Assembly: GCA_029210175.1 (NCBI GenBank)
Contig: JARGPL010000009.1
Coordinates: forward strand, 124,001-188,000
Origin: Minwuia sp.
Lineage (GTDB): Bacteria > Pseudomonadota > Alphaproteobacteria > Minwuiales > Minwuiaceae
DNA length: 64,000 bases
Direction: 5' to 3'
Shown piece by piece: positions 53,779 through 63,214 of the stretch (positions are counted from its first letter, which is position 1; each line of letters begins with the position of its first letter). The notes below the pieces were generated by a model. It searched no databases, had not been told where the DNA came from, and saw only the letters and a list, made by a program, of their open reading frames with translations. The position numbers and the translations under genes are program-made.

Positions 53779-54635
53779 GCGCGGCGCTCATAGATCGTCC
53801 GCCCGATCAGGTCGAAGCCGCCATGCAGCTTGCCAGCCGATTCCGAATGGCCGATGTACAGGTATCCACCGGGCTTCAGCAGGCTGTGGAAACCTTTCAG
53901 CAGGTCCGTCTTGAAGGCGTCGTCAAAGTAGATCATCACGTTGCGGCAAAAAATGACGTCATATTGCCGTTGCATGGGCCATGTGCCCCTGAGATTCAGC
54001 TGCTTGAATGACAGCATGCGCTGAAGGTCCGGATCGATGCGGACCGTTTCATCGGAATCGTTGATCAGGAACTGCTTGGTCATGTCGCGCGGAATCTGCT
54101 TGATCGATTCATGGCGGTACGTTGCCCGCCTGCAGGCCGCCACGGCATTTGTATCCAGGTCCGTGGCCAGGATCCGCACGTTGTGGTTCTTCCAGTCCGG
54201 CAAGCCATTCGCGATGGTCATGGCGATGGAGTAGGGTTCCTCACCCGTGGAGCAACCGGCCGACCAGACAAGCAGTTCCTTGCGACCTGCATGGGCCGAG
54301 TTGGCAAGCGGAGTGACGACGCTCTTGGCCAGGTGGTCGAAGTGATGCGATTCACGGAAGAACGATGTCAGGTTTGTCGTGATGGCATTGATGAAATTGC
54401 CCATTTCATCAGTGGACTTATCGCCATCCACCAGACGGAGGTAGTCTGAGAATTTCTTGAGCTTCAGGATCCGAAGTCGTCTGGAGAGCCTGCTGTAGAC
54501 CAGTTCCCGCTTTTGTTCAGTGAGGGCGATACCCGCCCGTTCATGAACCAGGGACACGATCATCTTGAAATCGCGATCGGTAAAGAGAAACTCGCGTTCC
54601 CTGCTGTCTTCAGTCGATTTTGCTTTCGCGAGCAT
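53775..54635 (-). CDS. cheR: Chemotaxis protein methyltransferase CheR
   Basis: This is a 286-residue SAM-dependent receptor methyltransferase. The N-terminal helical domain has YSRLSRRLRILKLKKFSDYL. The catalytic domain has TTNLTSFFRESHHFDHL, the SAM loop WSAGCSTGEEPYSIAM, and DVIFCRNVMIYFDD near the C-terminus. First gene of cheR-cheD-cheB-mcp-STAS, beginning just after the terminator of the upstream receptor gene. Confidence 0.95.
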   Translation of the reverse strand: MLAKAKSTEDSREREFLFTDRDFKMIVSLVHERAGIALTEQKRELVYSRLSRRLRILKLKKFSDYLRLVDGDKSTDEMGNFINAITTNLTSFFRESHHFDHLAKSVVTPLANSAHAGRKELLVWSAGCSTGEEPYSIAMTIANGLPDWKNHNVRILATDLDTNAVAACRRATYRHESIKQIPRDMTKQFLINDSDETVRIDPDLQRMLSFKQLNLRGTWPMQRQYDVIFCRNVMIYFDDAFKTDLLKGFHSLLKPGGYLYIGHSESAGKLHGGFDLIGRTIYERRA

Positions 54636-54671
54636 TCGGAATTTCCGTTCTTGAGGAGACGAGATACATTG

Positions 54672-54722
54672 GAAAAAACAATCCTTCAGCCCCTGCGTAG
54701 TGAGAAGTGCAGGGGCTGGAGG
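54672..54722 (-). terminator. Intrinsic terminator between the large receptor gene and cheR
   Basis: CCTTCAGCCCCTGC (54683-54696) and GCAGGGGCTGGAGG (54709-54722) form a 14-pair stem with one G-U pair. On the minus strand it is followed by ATTGTTTTTT. It ends the STAS-cheY-cheA-cheW-mcp transcript, so cheR needs its own promoter or readthrough. Confidence 0.9.
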
Positions 54723-54731
54723 ATGCGCTGA

Positions 54732-57161
54732 TCAGAAGTCCTGCCAGCCGCCGTCGTCACCGTCCACGGCGATGAAACCACCGCCGCCGCCGCCAGCTGC
54801 CTTGCGCAGACCTGTGGCCGCCTGCTTCGCCCGCTTCGGGTCAACGCGCGCTTCGAACGATGCCTTGGCCTGTTCGCCGAGCGAGACGACGGAACCGGTG
54901 CCTTCGCCAACGGTGAAGTAGGTCATCCGCTGACGCATGCCGCGAGACTGTTCCAGCAGGGTCTTGGCAGAGGCTGCACTTTCCTCGACCAGGGCCGCGT
55001 TCTGCTGGGTCATCTCGTCCATCTGCGAGACAGCCCGGTTGATCTCCTCGACGCCCGTAGCCTGCTCGTTGCTGGCTGCGCTGATCTCGGAAACGATGTC
55101 GCTCAGACGCTTGATCGAGTCCACGATCTCGCCCAGGGACTTGCCGGTGTTGTTGACGAGTTCAACGCCATCCTTCACCTGCGCGCCACTGTCGACGATC
55201 AGGCCCTTGATGTCCTTGGCAGCCTGCGATGAACGCTGTGCCAGGGTGCGCACCTCCGAAGCCACGACGGCAAAGCCCTTGCCGGCGTCGCCAGCCCGTG
55301 CCGCTTCGACCGCGGCATTGAGGGCGAGGAGGTTCGTCTGGAAGGCGATCTCGTCGATGACCCCGATGATGTCCGAGACCTTCTGCGAGGAGTCCTCGAT
55401 GCGGGACATTGCCGAAATCGCATTCTCGACAATGCTGCCGCCCCGCATGGCCACTTCGCGTGCCGACGACGACAGCTGGTTTGCCTGCTGCGCGTTTTCG
55501 GCATTCTGCTTGATGGTGGACGCCATCTCTTCCATCGATGCTGCAGTCTCCTCCAGGTTGGATGCCTGCTGTTCCGTCCGTGAGGACAGGTCGCTGGTCC
55601 CTGACGAGATCTCGTCAGCTGCTGCCGACACTTCGTCTGCCGCCGACATGATGTCCGTCACGATCTGGCTGAGCTGCTGGGACGTCGTGTTGGTGTCGCC
55701 CTGCAGCTTGCGGAAGAGTCCCCGGAATTCCCCGTCGACACGTCGGGTCAGGTCGCCTTCCGAAAGACCGCTGAGTGCGTCGGCAACTGAGGTGATCGCC
55801 TCGGACGTGGTGGAGGAGAGGCGGTTCATGGCTTCGGCAAGCGTCCGCTGGAAGCCAACCTTTCCGTCGAGATCCAGCCGCTGGCTGAAATCACCCTCGA
55901 CAGCTGCTGCCACGAGGCCATTGATCTCGGACTCGATGGCCAGTTCCTGCGTGATATCGCTCCATTCGACGACGAACCCGACCTTTTCCTGATCGGCATC
56001 GTGAATCGGATTCACGACCAGGTTGAAGCTGCGGCCACCGACCGCGATGGTCGTCTTGAACGTCTCGCTCAGCCGGGCCAGCATGCCGCGCTGGTGTTCG
56101 GGCCTCTTGTGGAAAATATCGATGTTGGCACCGATGATCTTCTCGGCGGAGAACTGCGGCAGTTCGGTGCGGATATCCGCCTCTGCCGTCTTCAGCATCT
56201 CGCCCAGTGTCTCGTTCGTATAGACGATGTTCAGGTCGATATCTGCGACCATCACGTTGGTCTCGACGTTATCCAGGGCTGTCTTGATGCGCAGCGTCTC
56301 GACGTTCTTCTGCTTGATCGCGTTCAGGGAACGCGCGATGTCGCCGATCTCGTCGCCACGTTCGATGCCGGGAATCATGTCGATCGGCTCGCCCTCTGCC
56401 AGAGCGTTGATCGAGGTCTTCAACTGGTTGACCGGATCGGTGATGCCGCGCCCAACCCGCCAGGCGATGAAGGCACAGCACATGAAAGCGGCAAGGACGA
56501 TACCGAGGATCAGATATACTGCGACTTCGGCAGTGCTTGCGTTTCCAGCCAGTCGCTGTTCGATCAGGCTGCTTTCAATGCTCTTGAATTCGGCGATCAG
56601 CTCACGGAACGTGTCGAAATAGACCTTGCCGCGCGCTTCGGCTACAACCGTCGAGATGTCGTTCATGCTCTTCGTCACACCGACGTCGCGGCGCAACGAG
56701 ATCACGGGCTCCGTCACGTTCGACTGCCAATCGCGCAACACCTTCTCGATTTCCTGAAGGCGCGCGACCTGGGGCGGATTGTCACTGACCGTTTCCTGCA
56801 ACGATCCAAGCTTCTCATAGACCCGTTCCTGACCATTCCGGTAGGGGTCGAGGAATTCGTCCTTGCCGGCCAGCAGGAAACCGCGCATGCCCGTCTCCAT
56901 GTCGACGGCGGCGGCAAGGATCGCGTCACTTTCGGCAAGAACGATCCGGGCATGGTCAACCCCCCCGGACTTTTCCTTGATGCTCTCGATGTCGTAGAGC
57001 GCAACACCACCGACAGCAACGATCATGGCCAGAGGCACAGCAAAACCGGCTGATATTCTTTTCTTGATGCTCAAGTTCGAGAAAAACCCGCCCTTGCGTT
57101 TTTGGGTAGAAAATTCGGTGTCGGCATTTACCTGATGCCGATCCGTGCTTGTATCAGCCAT
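54732..57161 (-). CDS. Transmembrane chemoreceptor: CHASE3-HAMP-PAS-MCP with xWxxF tail
   Basis: This is an 809-residue receptor. TM1 at about residues 40-62, then a periplasmic CHASE3-like domain ([20 protein letters not shown]). TM2 ([20 protein letters not shown]), a HAMP domain, a PAS-like domain ([20 protein letters not shown]) and a second HAMP-like segment follow. The signalling tip is [20 protein letters not shown]. The C-terminus GGWQDF fits the xWxxF CheR/CheB tether. ATG 57161 follows AAAGGA; longer frames add an unlikely leader. Confidence 0.92.
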   Translation of the reverse strand: MADTSTDRHQVNADTEFSTQKRKGGFFSNLSIKKRISAGFAVPLAMIVAVGGVALYDIESIKEKSGGVDHARIVLAESDAILAAAVDMETGMRGFLLAGKDEFLDPYRNGQERVYEKLGSLQETVSDNPPQVARLQEIEKVLRDWQSNVTEPVISLRRDVGVTKSMNDISTVVAEARGKVYFDTFRELIAEFKSIESSLIEQRLAGNASTAEVAVYLILGIVLAAFMCCAFIAWRVGRGITDPVNQLKTSINALAEGEPIDMIPGIERGDEIGDIARSLNAIKQKNVETLRIKTALDNVETNVMVADIDLNIVYTNETLGEMLKTAEADIRTELPQFSAEKIIGANIDIFHKRPEHQRGMLARLSETFKTTIAVGGRSFNLVVNPIHDADQEKVGFVVEWSDITQELAIESEINGLVAAAVEGDFSQRLDLDGKVGFQRTLAEAMNRLSSTTSEAITSVADALSGLSEGDLTRRVDGEFRGLFRKLQGDTNTTSQQLSQIVTDIMSAADEVSAAADEISSGTSDLSSRTEQQASNLEETAASMEEMASTIKQNAENAQQANQLSSSAREVAMRGGSIVENAISAMSRIEDSSQKVSDIIGVIDEIAFQTNLLALNAAVEAARAGDAGKGFAVVASEVRTLAQRSSQAAKDIKGLIVDSGAQVKDGVELVNNTGKSLGEIVDSIKRLSDIVSEISAASNEQATGVEEINRAVSQMDEMTQQNAALVEESAASAKTLLEQSRGMRQRMTYFTVGEGTGSVVSLGEQAKASFEARVDPKRAKQAATGLRKAAGGGGGGFIAVDGDDGGWQDF

Positions 57162-57231
57162 TTGTTTGGTCCTTTTCATGATACCAAGAACAGGTTGCGG
57201 GGACCTGGATCGTTCCCCAGTTTTTTGCATC

Positions 57232-57302
57232 ACCAGCCCTCTCCCCACCCGGCCACCCATCCAGGATGATCCAGCGGGTGAACGGGTGGGGAGAGGGTTG
57301 GT
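57232..57302. repeat. Long palindromic element (REP-like) between cheW and the receptor gene
   Basis: Two 20-base arms (57232-57251 and 57283-57302) pair with one G-U pair around a 31-base loop. The core words are CCCTCTCCCC and GGGGAGAGGG. No T tract follows on the minus strand, so it is not a standard terminator. It resembles dispersed palindromic elements of GC-rich bacteria and may stabilise the upstream mRNA end. Only one copy is in the window. Confidence 0.7.
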
Positions 57303-57328
57303 GCGGTTCCATCTGTCGATGGATCGAC

Positions 57329-57865
57329 CTAGGCCGCGACCGACGCCGCAGCGGCGTCCGTCAGGGCGCGTGTGTTGGTCAGGCGCTCGATCGCGAGGAT
57401 TGCGACCATGCGTTCGTTGGCGGAGACGATGCCCACCAGGAAATCCTGGATATCGCGGCTTTCCATGTCGGGCACAGCGCGGATGTCCTGCGTGTTGACC
57501 GTCAGGATGTCGGAAACCATGTCGACCAGAACGCCGACGATCCTGTCGCCGAGGGCGACAATGACGACGACGTGGGAAGCGGTCGCTTCAGTGCGCGTCT
57601 GCCCGAACCGGCAGCGCAGATCGATGATCGGAACGATCAGGCCGCGCAGGTTCAGCACGCCACGCATGTACGGCGGCTGGTTGGGAAGTACCGTGACTTC
57701 GGTCCACCCCTTGATTTCCCTGACCTGCATGATGTCGACGGCATATTCCTCCTGGCCGACCGTGAAGCTGACGAATTGCCTGTATTCGGCACCGCCAACG
57801 CCACTGGCGGCCCCCTGACTTGTCGGGTACCCGACGGTTGCCTCTTTCACTTGCAGCTCGGTCAT
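57329..57865 (-). CDS. cheW: Chemotaxis adaptor CheW
   Basis: This is a 178-residue scaffold joining receptors to CheA. The CheW-like SH3 folds are seen in [39 protein letters not shown] and [20 protein letters not shown]. Its ATG overlaps the cheA stop (ATGA), giving coupled synthesis. An N-terminal tail of about 27 residues precedes the domain. Confidence 0.94.
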   Translation of the reverse strand: MTELQVKEATVGYPTSQGAASGVGGAEYRQFVSFTVGQEEYAVDIMQVREIKGWTEVTVLPNQPPYMRGVLNLRGLIVPIIDLRCRFGQTRTEATASHVVVIVALGDRIVGVLVDMVSDILTVNTQDIRAVPDMESRDIQDFLVGIVSANERMVAILAIERLTNTRALTDAAAASVAA

Positions 57866-59964
57866 TGGCTTGCTTCCCTTGTTTCGTTTTGGCTTGTGGC
57901 TACTTCGTGTGCCCGTGAAGCACCCTGGATACTGGCGGCTGAACCAAGGTCCGTGCCGCTGTCCTCGCAGAGTCCCTCGACATCCAGGATGGCCGCGACC
58001 CGGCCATTGCCCAGGATCGTGGCCCCCGAAAGACCGGGCACCGGGTCGTAGTTCGCTTCGAGGCTCTTGATGACCACCTGCTGTTGTCCGAGGAGTTCGT
58101 CCACGACGATGCCGATCCTGCCGAACCGGTCGCTGTCGACCAGGACGACCAGTCCTTCGGACGGGTTCTGGATTCCACCGTTCAGTCGGAACGCACGGCA
58201 CAGATAGACCAGCGGAATGTATTCTCCGCGTACCTGGACGAGTTCCAGTCCATTGGGCAGTCGGCTGAGCGCTTCACGCTGTGGGCGCAGGCATTCGACG
58301 ATCGCCGTGATCGGCAGGACATATTTCTCACCACCGACAGCGACAATCATTCCGTCCATGACGGCAAGTGTCAGCGGCAGCATCATCGTGAAGCTGGTGC
58401 CCGCGCCCGGTGTAGACTGGATGTTGATCCGGCCACCCAGTGACTGGACGTTGCGCTTGACCACATCCATGCCCACGCCGCGTCCCGAAACGTCGGTAAC
58501 GGCGTCAGCTGTGGAGAAACCGGCCGCGAAGATCAGATTGTCGATCTCTTCATTTGACAGGTTCTGTTCCGGCGCAACGATGCCGCGCTCCCGCGCCTTG
58601 CGCAGCACGACTTCCCGATTGATGCCCTTTCCGTCGTCACGGATGACAATCAGGATCCGGCCGCTGCGATGTTCCGCTGACAGCGTGATGACGCCCTCTT
58701 CGGGCTTTCCAGCCGCGATGCGTTCTTCCGGCGTCTCCAGACCATGATCCAGCGAATTGCGGATCATGTGGGTGATCGGATCGCTGATTTCCTCGACAAC
58801 GGTCTTGTCGACCTCGGTGTTTTCACCGGAAATCTCGAGGCGCACCTTCTTCGACAGCTGCGTTGCGAGTTCGCGGACAAGCCGGGGCATCCGGGCGAAG
58901 ACCGATTTCACCGGCTGCATCCGGATCGCCATCACGCTTTCCTGCAGTTCACGTGTGTGCAGGGCAAGTTCTTCCAGGCCGCGCACCACGGGAACAAAGC
59001 GTTCCTCGGGCATGTCGTTGGTCTGCTGCGACAGCATTGACTGCGTGATGACAAGTTCGCCGACCATATTGACCAGACGATCGATGCGGTCGAGATCGAC
59101 GCGGATCGAACTCACCTGCGCCGGTCGCCCGGACCGCGTGTCGGCATTCTTGCTCTCGACACCGGCGGGGAGGGCGCTTTCCTCAGTCACTTCGATGGCC
59201 GCGGGCGCTTCCGACTTTTCAATCTCGATTGTCAGTTCGGCATCATCGACAACAAATTCAAAGACTTCCTCGACATCCTGGATGCTGCATGCCGCTTTGA
59301 GAACGAAGTCCCAGCTGAGGTACGCCTGTTCAGGGTCAATCGTGTCCAGGTCGGGCAGGCGGTCGAGAGACGGCGTTGCCGAAAGCTGTCCGAGCTGCGC
59401 CATTTCCCGCACGAGCAACAGTGGCTCGTTGGCGTGCTGAAACATTTCAGCCCTGGGCAGGAACTTGATCAGGAATGTCGTCATTCCGTCCGGCGCATCC
59501 TCGCCGTTCGACAGAGCTGCATCGGGACTGGCCGCATTGGCACTGGCTGCTGCATCGGCAGGCCGCGCGGTGAACCGGATGGCGTCCAGTTCGGCCAGGG
59601 TCTCGGCCCCGTAGCCACTTTCCGGTTCCTGTCCGTCACGAGCCAGCTCGATCATCTGCGCAAGCACGTCGGAGGCATGGAACAGGACTGTCACAACCGC
59701 TTCGACGACCGGTATCTCGTCATTCCGCAGCAGATCCAGCAGTGCCTCGAATGCATGCGAGAACTTGACCAGTGCCTTGAACTGGAACGCGCCAGCGCCA
59801 GCCTTGATGGAGTGAACAGCACGGAATATCGAGTTCAGTGTCTCTTTGTCGTAGAATTCACCCTGCAGCAACTCGAGATCATTTTCGAGATCAGCAAGCA
59901 ATTCAGAGCACTCGGCAAAGAATGTGGACTTAAATTGTTCGAAATCATCCATGTTCTGGCTCAC
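57862..59964 (-). CDS. cheA: Chemotaxis histidine kinase CheA
   Basis: This is a 700-residue kinase. The N-terminal HPt domain has H51 in FRAVHSIKAGAGAF, followed by a second region of about 150 residues. The dimerisation helices are IDRLVNMVGELVITQSMLSQ and the ATPase is IRNSLDHGLETPEERIAAGK with FSTADAVTDVSGRGVGMDVV. The CheW-like regulatory domain is at the C-terminus. Coupled to cheW; cheY lies 15 bases upstream. A second cheA begins at 63215. Confidence 0.95.
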   Translation of the reverse strand: MSQNMDDFEQFKSTFFAECSELLADLENDLELLQGEFYDKETLNSIFRAVHSIKAGAGAFQFKALVKFSHAFEALLDLLRNDEIPVVEAVVTVLFHASDVLAQMIELARDGQEPESGYGAETLAELDAIRFTARPADAAASANAASPDAALSNGEDAPDGMTTFLIKFLPRAEMFQHANEPLLLVREMAQLGQLSATPSLDRLPDLDTIDPEQAYLSWDFVLKAACSIQDVEEVFEFVVDDAELTIEIEKSEAPAAIEVTEESALPAGVESKNADTRSGRPAQVSSIRVDLDRIDRLVNMVGELVITQSMLSQQTNDMPEERFVPVVRGLEELALHTRELQESVMAIRMQPVKSVFARMPRLVRELATQLSKKVRLEISGENTEVDKTVVEEISDPITHMIRNSLDHGLETPEERIAAGKPEEGVITLSAEHRSGRILIVIRDDGKGINREVVLRKARERGIVAPEQNLSNEEIDNLIFAAGFSTADAVTDVSGRGVGMDVVKRNVQSLGGRINIQSTPGAGTSFTMMLPLTLAVMDGMIVAVGGEKYVLPITAIVECLRPQREALSRLPNGLELVQVRGEYIPLVYLCRAFRLNGGIQNPSEGLVVLVDSDRFGRIGIVVDELLGQQQVVIKSLEANYDPVPGLSGATILGNGRVAAILDVEGLCEDSGTDLGSAASIQGASRAHEVATSQNETREASQ

Positions 59965-59979
59965 TCCTTGGGGCGCTGC

Positions 59980-60345
59980 TTAGACGCAGACTTTCTGGAC
60001 GACCTGGAGAAGCTTCTCCGGAGCGAACGGCTTGACGATCCAGCCTGTAGCGCCGGCCTCGCGACCTTCGCTCTTCTTGGCCGCATCGCCTTCTGTCGTC
60101 AGCACCAGGACCGGCGTTGACCGGTGGACCGGGTGACTGCGAACGGCCCTGACGAGACTGAGACCGTCCATGTTCGGCATGTTCACGTCGGTGATCACGA
60201 GGTTGACCTTTTCGTCGCCCAGAACGGTCAGGGCATGCTGTCCGTCGTGTGCCTCCAGGACTTCAAATCCCGCGCCCTTCAACGTGAAGGAAACCATGTC
60301 GCGCATCGTCTTGGAGTCGTCGACGGCGAGAATTCTCTTGCTCAT
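59980..60345 (-). CDS. cheY: CheY-type response regulator
   Basis: This is a 121-residue single receiver domain. Acidic pocket in LAVDDSKTMRDM, phospho-aspartate in LVITDVNMPNMDG, conserved threonine in VLTTEGD and lysine in WIVKPFAPEKLL. Overlaps the STAS gene upstream (ATGA) and sits 15 bases before cheA, so it is likely the direct phosphorylation target of that kinase. Confidence 0.93.
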   Translation of the reverse strand: MSKRILAVDDSKTMRDMVSFTLKGAGFEVLEAHDGQHALTVLGDEKVNLVITDVNMPNMDGLSLVRAVRSHPVHRSTPVLVLTTEGDAAKKSEGREAGATGWIVKPFAPEKLLQVVQKVCV

Positions 60346-60674
60346 TGGGTATTGCTCCAGCCTTGGATGTGATTGAGGCCCAGATCGGTAAAGGCGCTTG
60401 TGAGCACCGGGGGTGCCTCGATGAGGTTCAGGGAACGTCCGTAGCCGGAAAGGGTTTTTTCCGCCGCCAGAAGCACTTGAATGCAGGGGGACGTTATGCT
60501 CTCGACTGCCGCGCCGTTGATCGTCAGGTCACCACCGGGGCGCATCGCTTCCTGCAGCGCCGATTTCAGCTCCCCGGCGTAACCAAGATCCAGAAACGAA
60601 GGCAGATCCACGGCGTGACCTTGTATCCCGGAAGGGGTATCTGCCGCTGAAACAGCAGCCTCGTTGGTTTCCAT
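60342..60674 (-). CDS. STAS-domain protein at the head of the cheY-cheA operon
   Basis: This is a 110-residue STAS/MlaB-like protein. The family loop is VESITSPCIQVLLAAEKTL, in which the TSPC segment occupies the phospho-serine loop. It is translationally coupled to cheY. Leading cheY-cheA-cheW with a STAS gene is seen in several alphaproteobacterial chemosensory operons; its mechanism is not settled. Confidence 0.85.
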   Translation of the reverse strand: METNEAAVSAADTPSGIQGHAVDLPSFLDLGYAGELKSALQEAMRPGGDLTINGAAVESITSPCIQVLLAAEKTLSGYGRSLNLIEAPPVLTSAFTDLGLNHIQGWSNTQ

Positions 60675-60729
60675 TTCGACGCTCCCAGCGCTCGCATGTT
60701 TTCGTTGCGCGCAAAATGGTCGCGATTGT

Positions 60730-60759
60730 TTAACACTGGATGAATAATCGGGGATTATT
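60730..60759 (-). promoter_or_regulatory. Near-CtrA site and inverted repeat before the STAS-cheY-cheA operon
   Basis: TTAA-CACTGGA-TGAA (60730-60744) matches TTAA-N7-TTAA at seven of eight positions. It overlaps an AT-rich inverted repeat AATAATC-GGG-GATTATT (60743-60759). Both lie 56-85 bases upstream of the STAS start, in an AT-rich 194-base gap with no gene. CtrA control of chemotaxis is known in several alphaproteobacteria; binding here is inferred. Confidence 0.4.
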
Positions 60760-60868
60760 TGGAGAAGCGCTGTATTTATTGGGATATTTCAAGTAATTTC
60801 CCCGACGTATTCCAAATACTTGACCAACCCGGAAAGCAACCCTCGCTAGAACTCAGTTGATTTTCGGA

Positions 60869-62425
60869 TCACGCAGATTTCCGGGACCTTGTCGCCGGAT
60901 ATCCAGGATCAGCCTGATCTTCAACTTCCAGGGGAGTGACAAACCTCAGTTCCCGATAGCCGCCATTCCTCGCGGAGATGATCGCCTGTACCGGCTCGGC
61001 AGCCCCGTCCAGCCAGAGGTCAACGGTCCCGGCACCAGGTGCATTTTCAGCACCGCATCTGAATGATGCAGAGCGCGCGTCGATGGCGACGATCTCACCT
61101 TCGATGCGGGTGCCGTCGACTTCAATCCGGGCTGGCACTGGCTGCATCTCTGGTGACGACATGCTTTCGACGGCGGCATCAAGGCTGGCGACCTTTGAAC
61201 TGATCGTTGATCTCAGTGTCTGAAGTGTGCCCTGAAGTCCCGTTGATGCCCTGACGATCGCGCTCGCCAGCTCGCCGGTTGCGACGATGTCTTCCGTTGC
61301 GCCAGCCATTGAAGTGGACATGGCGCGCGATGTCTCCAGTGCCCTGTGCAGGCTGGAGTGGATTTCGTTGGCACTCTCGCGCTGGCTGCCGATCGCTTTG
61401 GACACCTGCGCGGAAACGGCACTGTTTTCACGAATCACGCTGGAGATTTCCTGAATTGCTGCGACGGCAGCACCGGTCTGTTCCTGGATACGCGCAATCT
61501 GAAGCGCAATCTCGCCGGTGGCCTTGCCCGTCTGGCTTGCCAACGATTTCACTTCCGATGCGACGACCGCGAATCCCTTGCCAGCTTCTCCGGCGCGTGC
61601 CGCCTCGATTGTCGCGTTGAGCGCGAGCAGGTTCGTCTGTTCGGAAATCTCGTGAATGATCTCGGCCACATTGCCGATCAATTCCGATGATTCGGCGAGC
61701 GACTTCATCTGCCGGTTGGCGTCATCACTGCGTGCCACGGCATCAGACGACATGTGGGTGGCACGGGACACGTTCTCGAACATCTCGGTACTGACGGCGA
61801 CAAGCTGTTCCATCCTTGCAACCGCCTGTTCGACATTGGCAGCCGGTGCGTCGGTATTCATCGCGGCGTCGGTCGTCTTCTCGTTGATCTGCGCGAGTGT
61901 TGCCGACACGGCCGAGGCGTTGCCATGCATGATGTCGATTTTTTCAACTGCCTGCGCAACGACATCCTGGACATCGATGAGAATCTGCGCCGACCCATCG
62001 CGGACCTGCTGGCGCCGTGACTGGAGTTCCTTCGCAAGCGCTGAACGTTCCCGATCAGCTGACCGAAGCTGGCTTGCGTGTTCCTGGCGCAGAGTGGCGA
62101 CCGCACGGGCAACCTGACCCACGGCACCAACGTCTGCGGCGCCCGGTACCGAGCTGTTTTCAGGGCTGCGGACCATATCGATCACCGCAAATTCAAGGTC
62201 CTTGAGCGGCACCAGCAGCTTGGTCTGGATGGATGCATGGATCATGGTGAACGCGACGATAGCCACCAGCACCGGGAAGCAGGCTGAGGCCAGCACCAGC
62301 CAGGTGCCGCCACCCTGCTGCCAATCCGAAGTCGTGGCCACCACCGCCAATGGCAGGACACTCGATATGCATGTGATTGCGGCAACAAGCATCAGCAAGC
62401 GGGTAGGATAGTTAGAGAAAGCCAT
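60869..62425 (-). CDS. Membrane chemoreceptor with C-terminal PilZ-like region
   Basis: This is a 518-residue receptor. Two N-terminal helices ([20 protein letters not shown] and [20 protein letters not shown]) are separated by only a short loop, so there is no sizeable periplasmic sensor. The signalling tip is [20 protein letters not shown]. After the coiled coil, residues about 420-500 ([31 protein letters not shown]) look like a PilZ-type beta barrel, without a clear RxxxR c-di-GMP motif. ATG 62425 follows GAGGA; an upstream ATG adds six residues. Confidence 0.85.
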   Translation of the reverse strand: MAFSNYPTRLLMLVAAITCISSVLPLAVVATTSDWQQGGGTWLVLASACFPVLVAIVAFTMIHASIQTKLLVPLKDLEFAVIDMVRSPENSSVPGAADVGAVGQVARAVATLRQEHASQLRSADRERSALAKELQSRRQQVRDGSAQILIDVQDVVAQAVEKIDIMHGNASAVSATLAQINEKTTDAAMNTDAPAANVEQAVARMEQLVAVSTEMFENVSRATHMSSDAVARSDDANRQMKSLAESSELIGNVAEIIHEISEQTNLLALNATIEAARAGEAGKGFAVVASEVKSLASQTGKATGEIALQIARIQEQTGAAVAAIQEISSVIRENSAVSAQVSKAIGSQRESANEIHSSLHRALETSRAMSTSMAGATEDIVATGELASAIVRASTGLQGTLQTLRSTISSKVASLDAAVESMSSPEMQPVPARIEVDGTRIEGEIVAIDARSASFRCGAENAPGAGTVDLWLDGAAEPVQAIISARNGGYRELRFVTPLEVEDQADPGYPATRSRKSA

Positions 62426-62792
62426 TGTCCATATCCTCGGCATTGATGGTTCCGTTGGGTGAGTCCCGGAACCATTTGTCGGTCTGACAGCCGGCGGGAT
62501 GGCGGGAATCTATGAGTCAGCCCCTAATTTTCACTTAAGACCTGCGCGGAAGCTGTGCAGTGGCGACTTGGCGTTAATGGCTTGAACTCGAAATTGTGGC
62601 GTTGCTCCGTTGTTGTGTTGAAGTGTTACCAAGGAAAGTCACCGTTTTGGGGCATTGGACGGAAAATCTGATGCTCATGTTTTCTTAATTCTTGACCACG
62701 TATATCCCCCGGCGAATTGACACGCCGAATCCGGAGCGATGCCAGCGAATGCGGGCCTCTGGTCGGACCGCAATGCTGAGGAGAGCCAAACA
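62426..62792. other. Divergent intergenic region without a gene
   Basis: This 367-base region separates the minus-strand receptor from the plus-strand cheY. It is AT-richer than its flanks, especially 62560-62700, and must carry both promoters. I see no convincing reading frame, no exact CtrA box and no clear sigma-54 or FliA element. Confidence 0.6.
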
Positions 62793-63179
62793 ATGTCCAA
62801 TCTGGGTTTCATTCCATCTGTCCTGGTGGTGGACGATTTCGCGACCATGCGCCGGATCATCCGCAACCAGCTGGAAGAGCTTGGCTTCAGGGATATCTGT
62901 GACGCGAAGGATGGCGGTTCCGCACTGCGCCTCATCGGGGAAAGGGATTTTCATCTCATCATCTCCGATTGGAACATGGAGCCGATGTCAGGGATCGAGT
63001 TCCTTCGCCACGTGCGAAAGATCAACAAGTACAAACGCATACCCTTCATCATGGTGACGGCTGAATCCAAGGTCGAGAACGTGCGTGAGGCGCGTGCGGC
63101 CGGGGTCAGCAACTACATCATCAAGCCGTTTTCCTCGGCGATGCTGCGGCAGAAAATTGCAGCGTCGTTCGCCGCCTGA
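62793..63179 (+). CDS. CheY-type response regulator (second cluster)
   Basis: This is a 128-residue receiver domain. Acidic pair in VLVVDDFATMRRII, phospho-aspartate in LIISDWNMEPMSG, threonine in MVTAESK and lysine in YIIKPF. The DWNMEPMSG loop is typical of flagellar-motor CheY. ATG 62793 follows GAGGAG; a longer frame adds 18 residues. cheA follows 35 bases later, defining a second chemosensory operon on the plus strand. Confidence 0.93.
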   Translation: MSNLGFIPSVLVVDDFATMRRIIRNQLEELGFRDICDAKDGGSALRLIGERDFHLIISDWNMEPMSGIEFLRHVRKINKYKRIPFIMVTAESKVENVREARAAGVSNYIIKPFSSAMLRQKIAASFAA

Positions 63180-63214
63180 TCCCGTCAATCCAAGACTTAA
63201 AGGGCTGTATTCCG

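Noticed and set aside
57199-57226. A plus-strand hairpin (GGGGAC/GTTCCCC) followed by six T residues
   Set aside because: It would be a plus-strand terminator, but no plus-strand gene ends there and the stem is short with a bulge.
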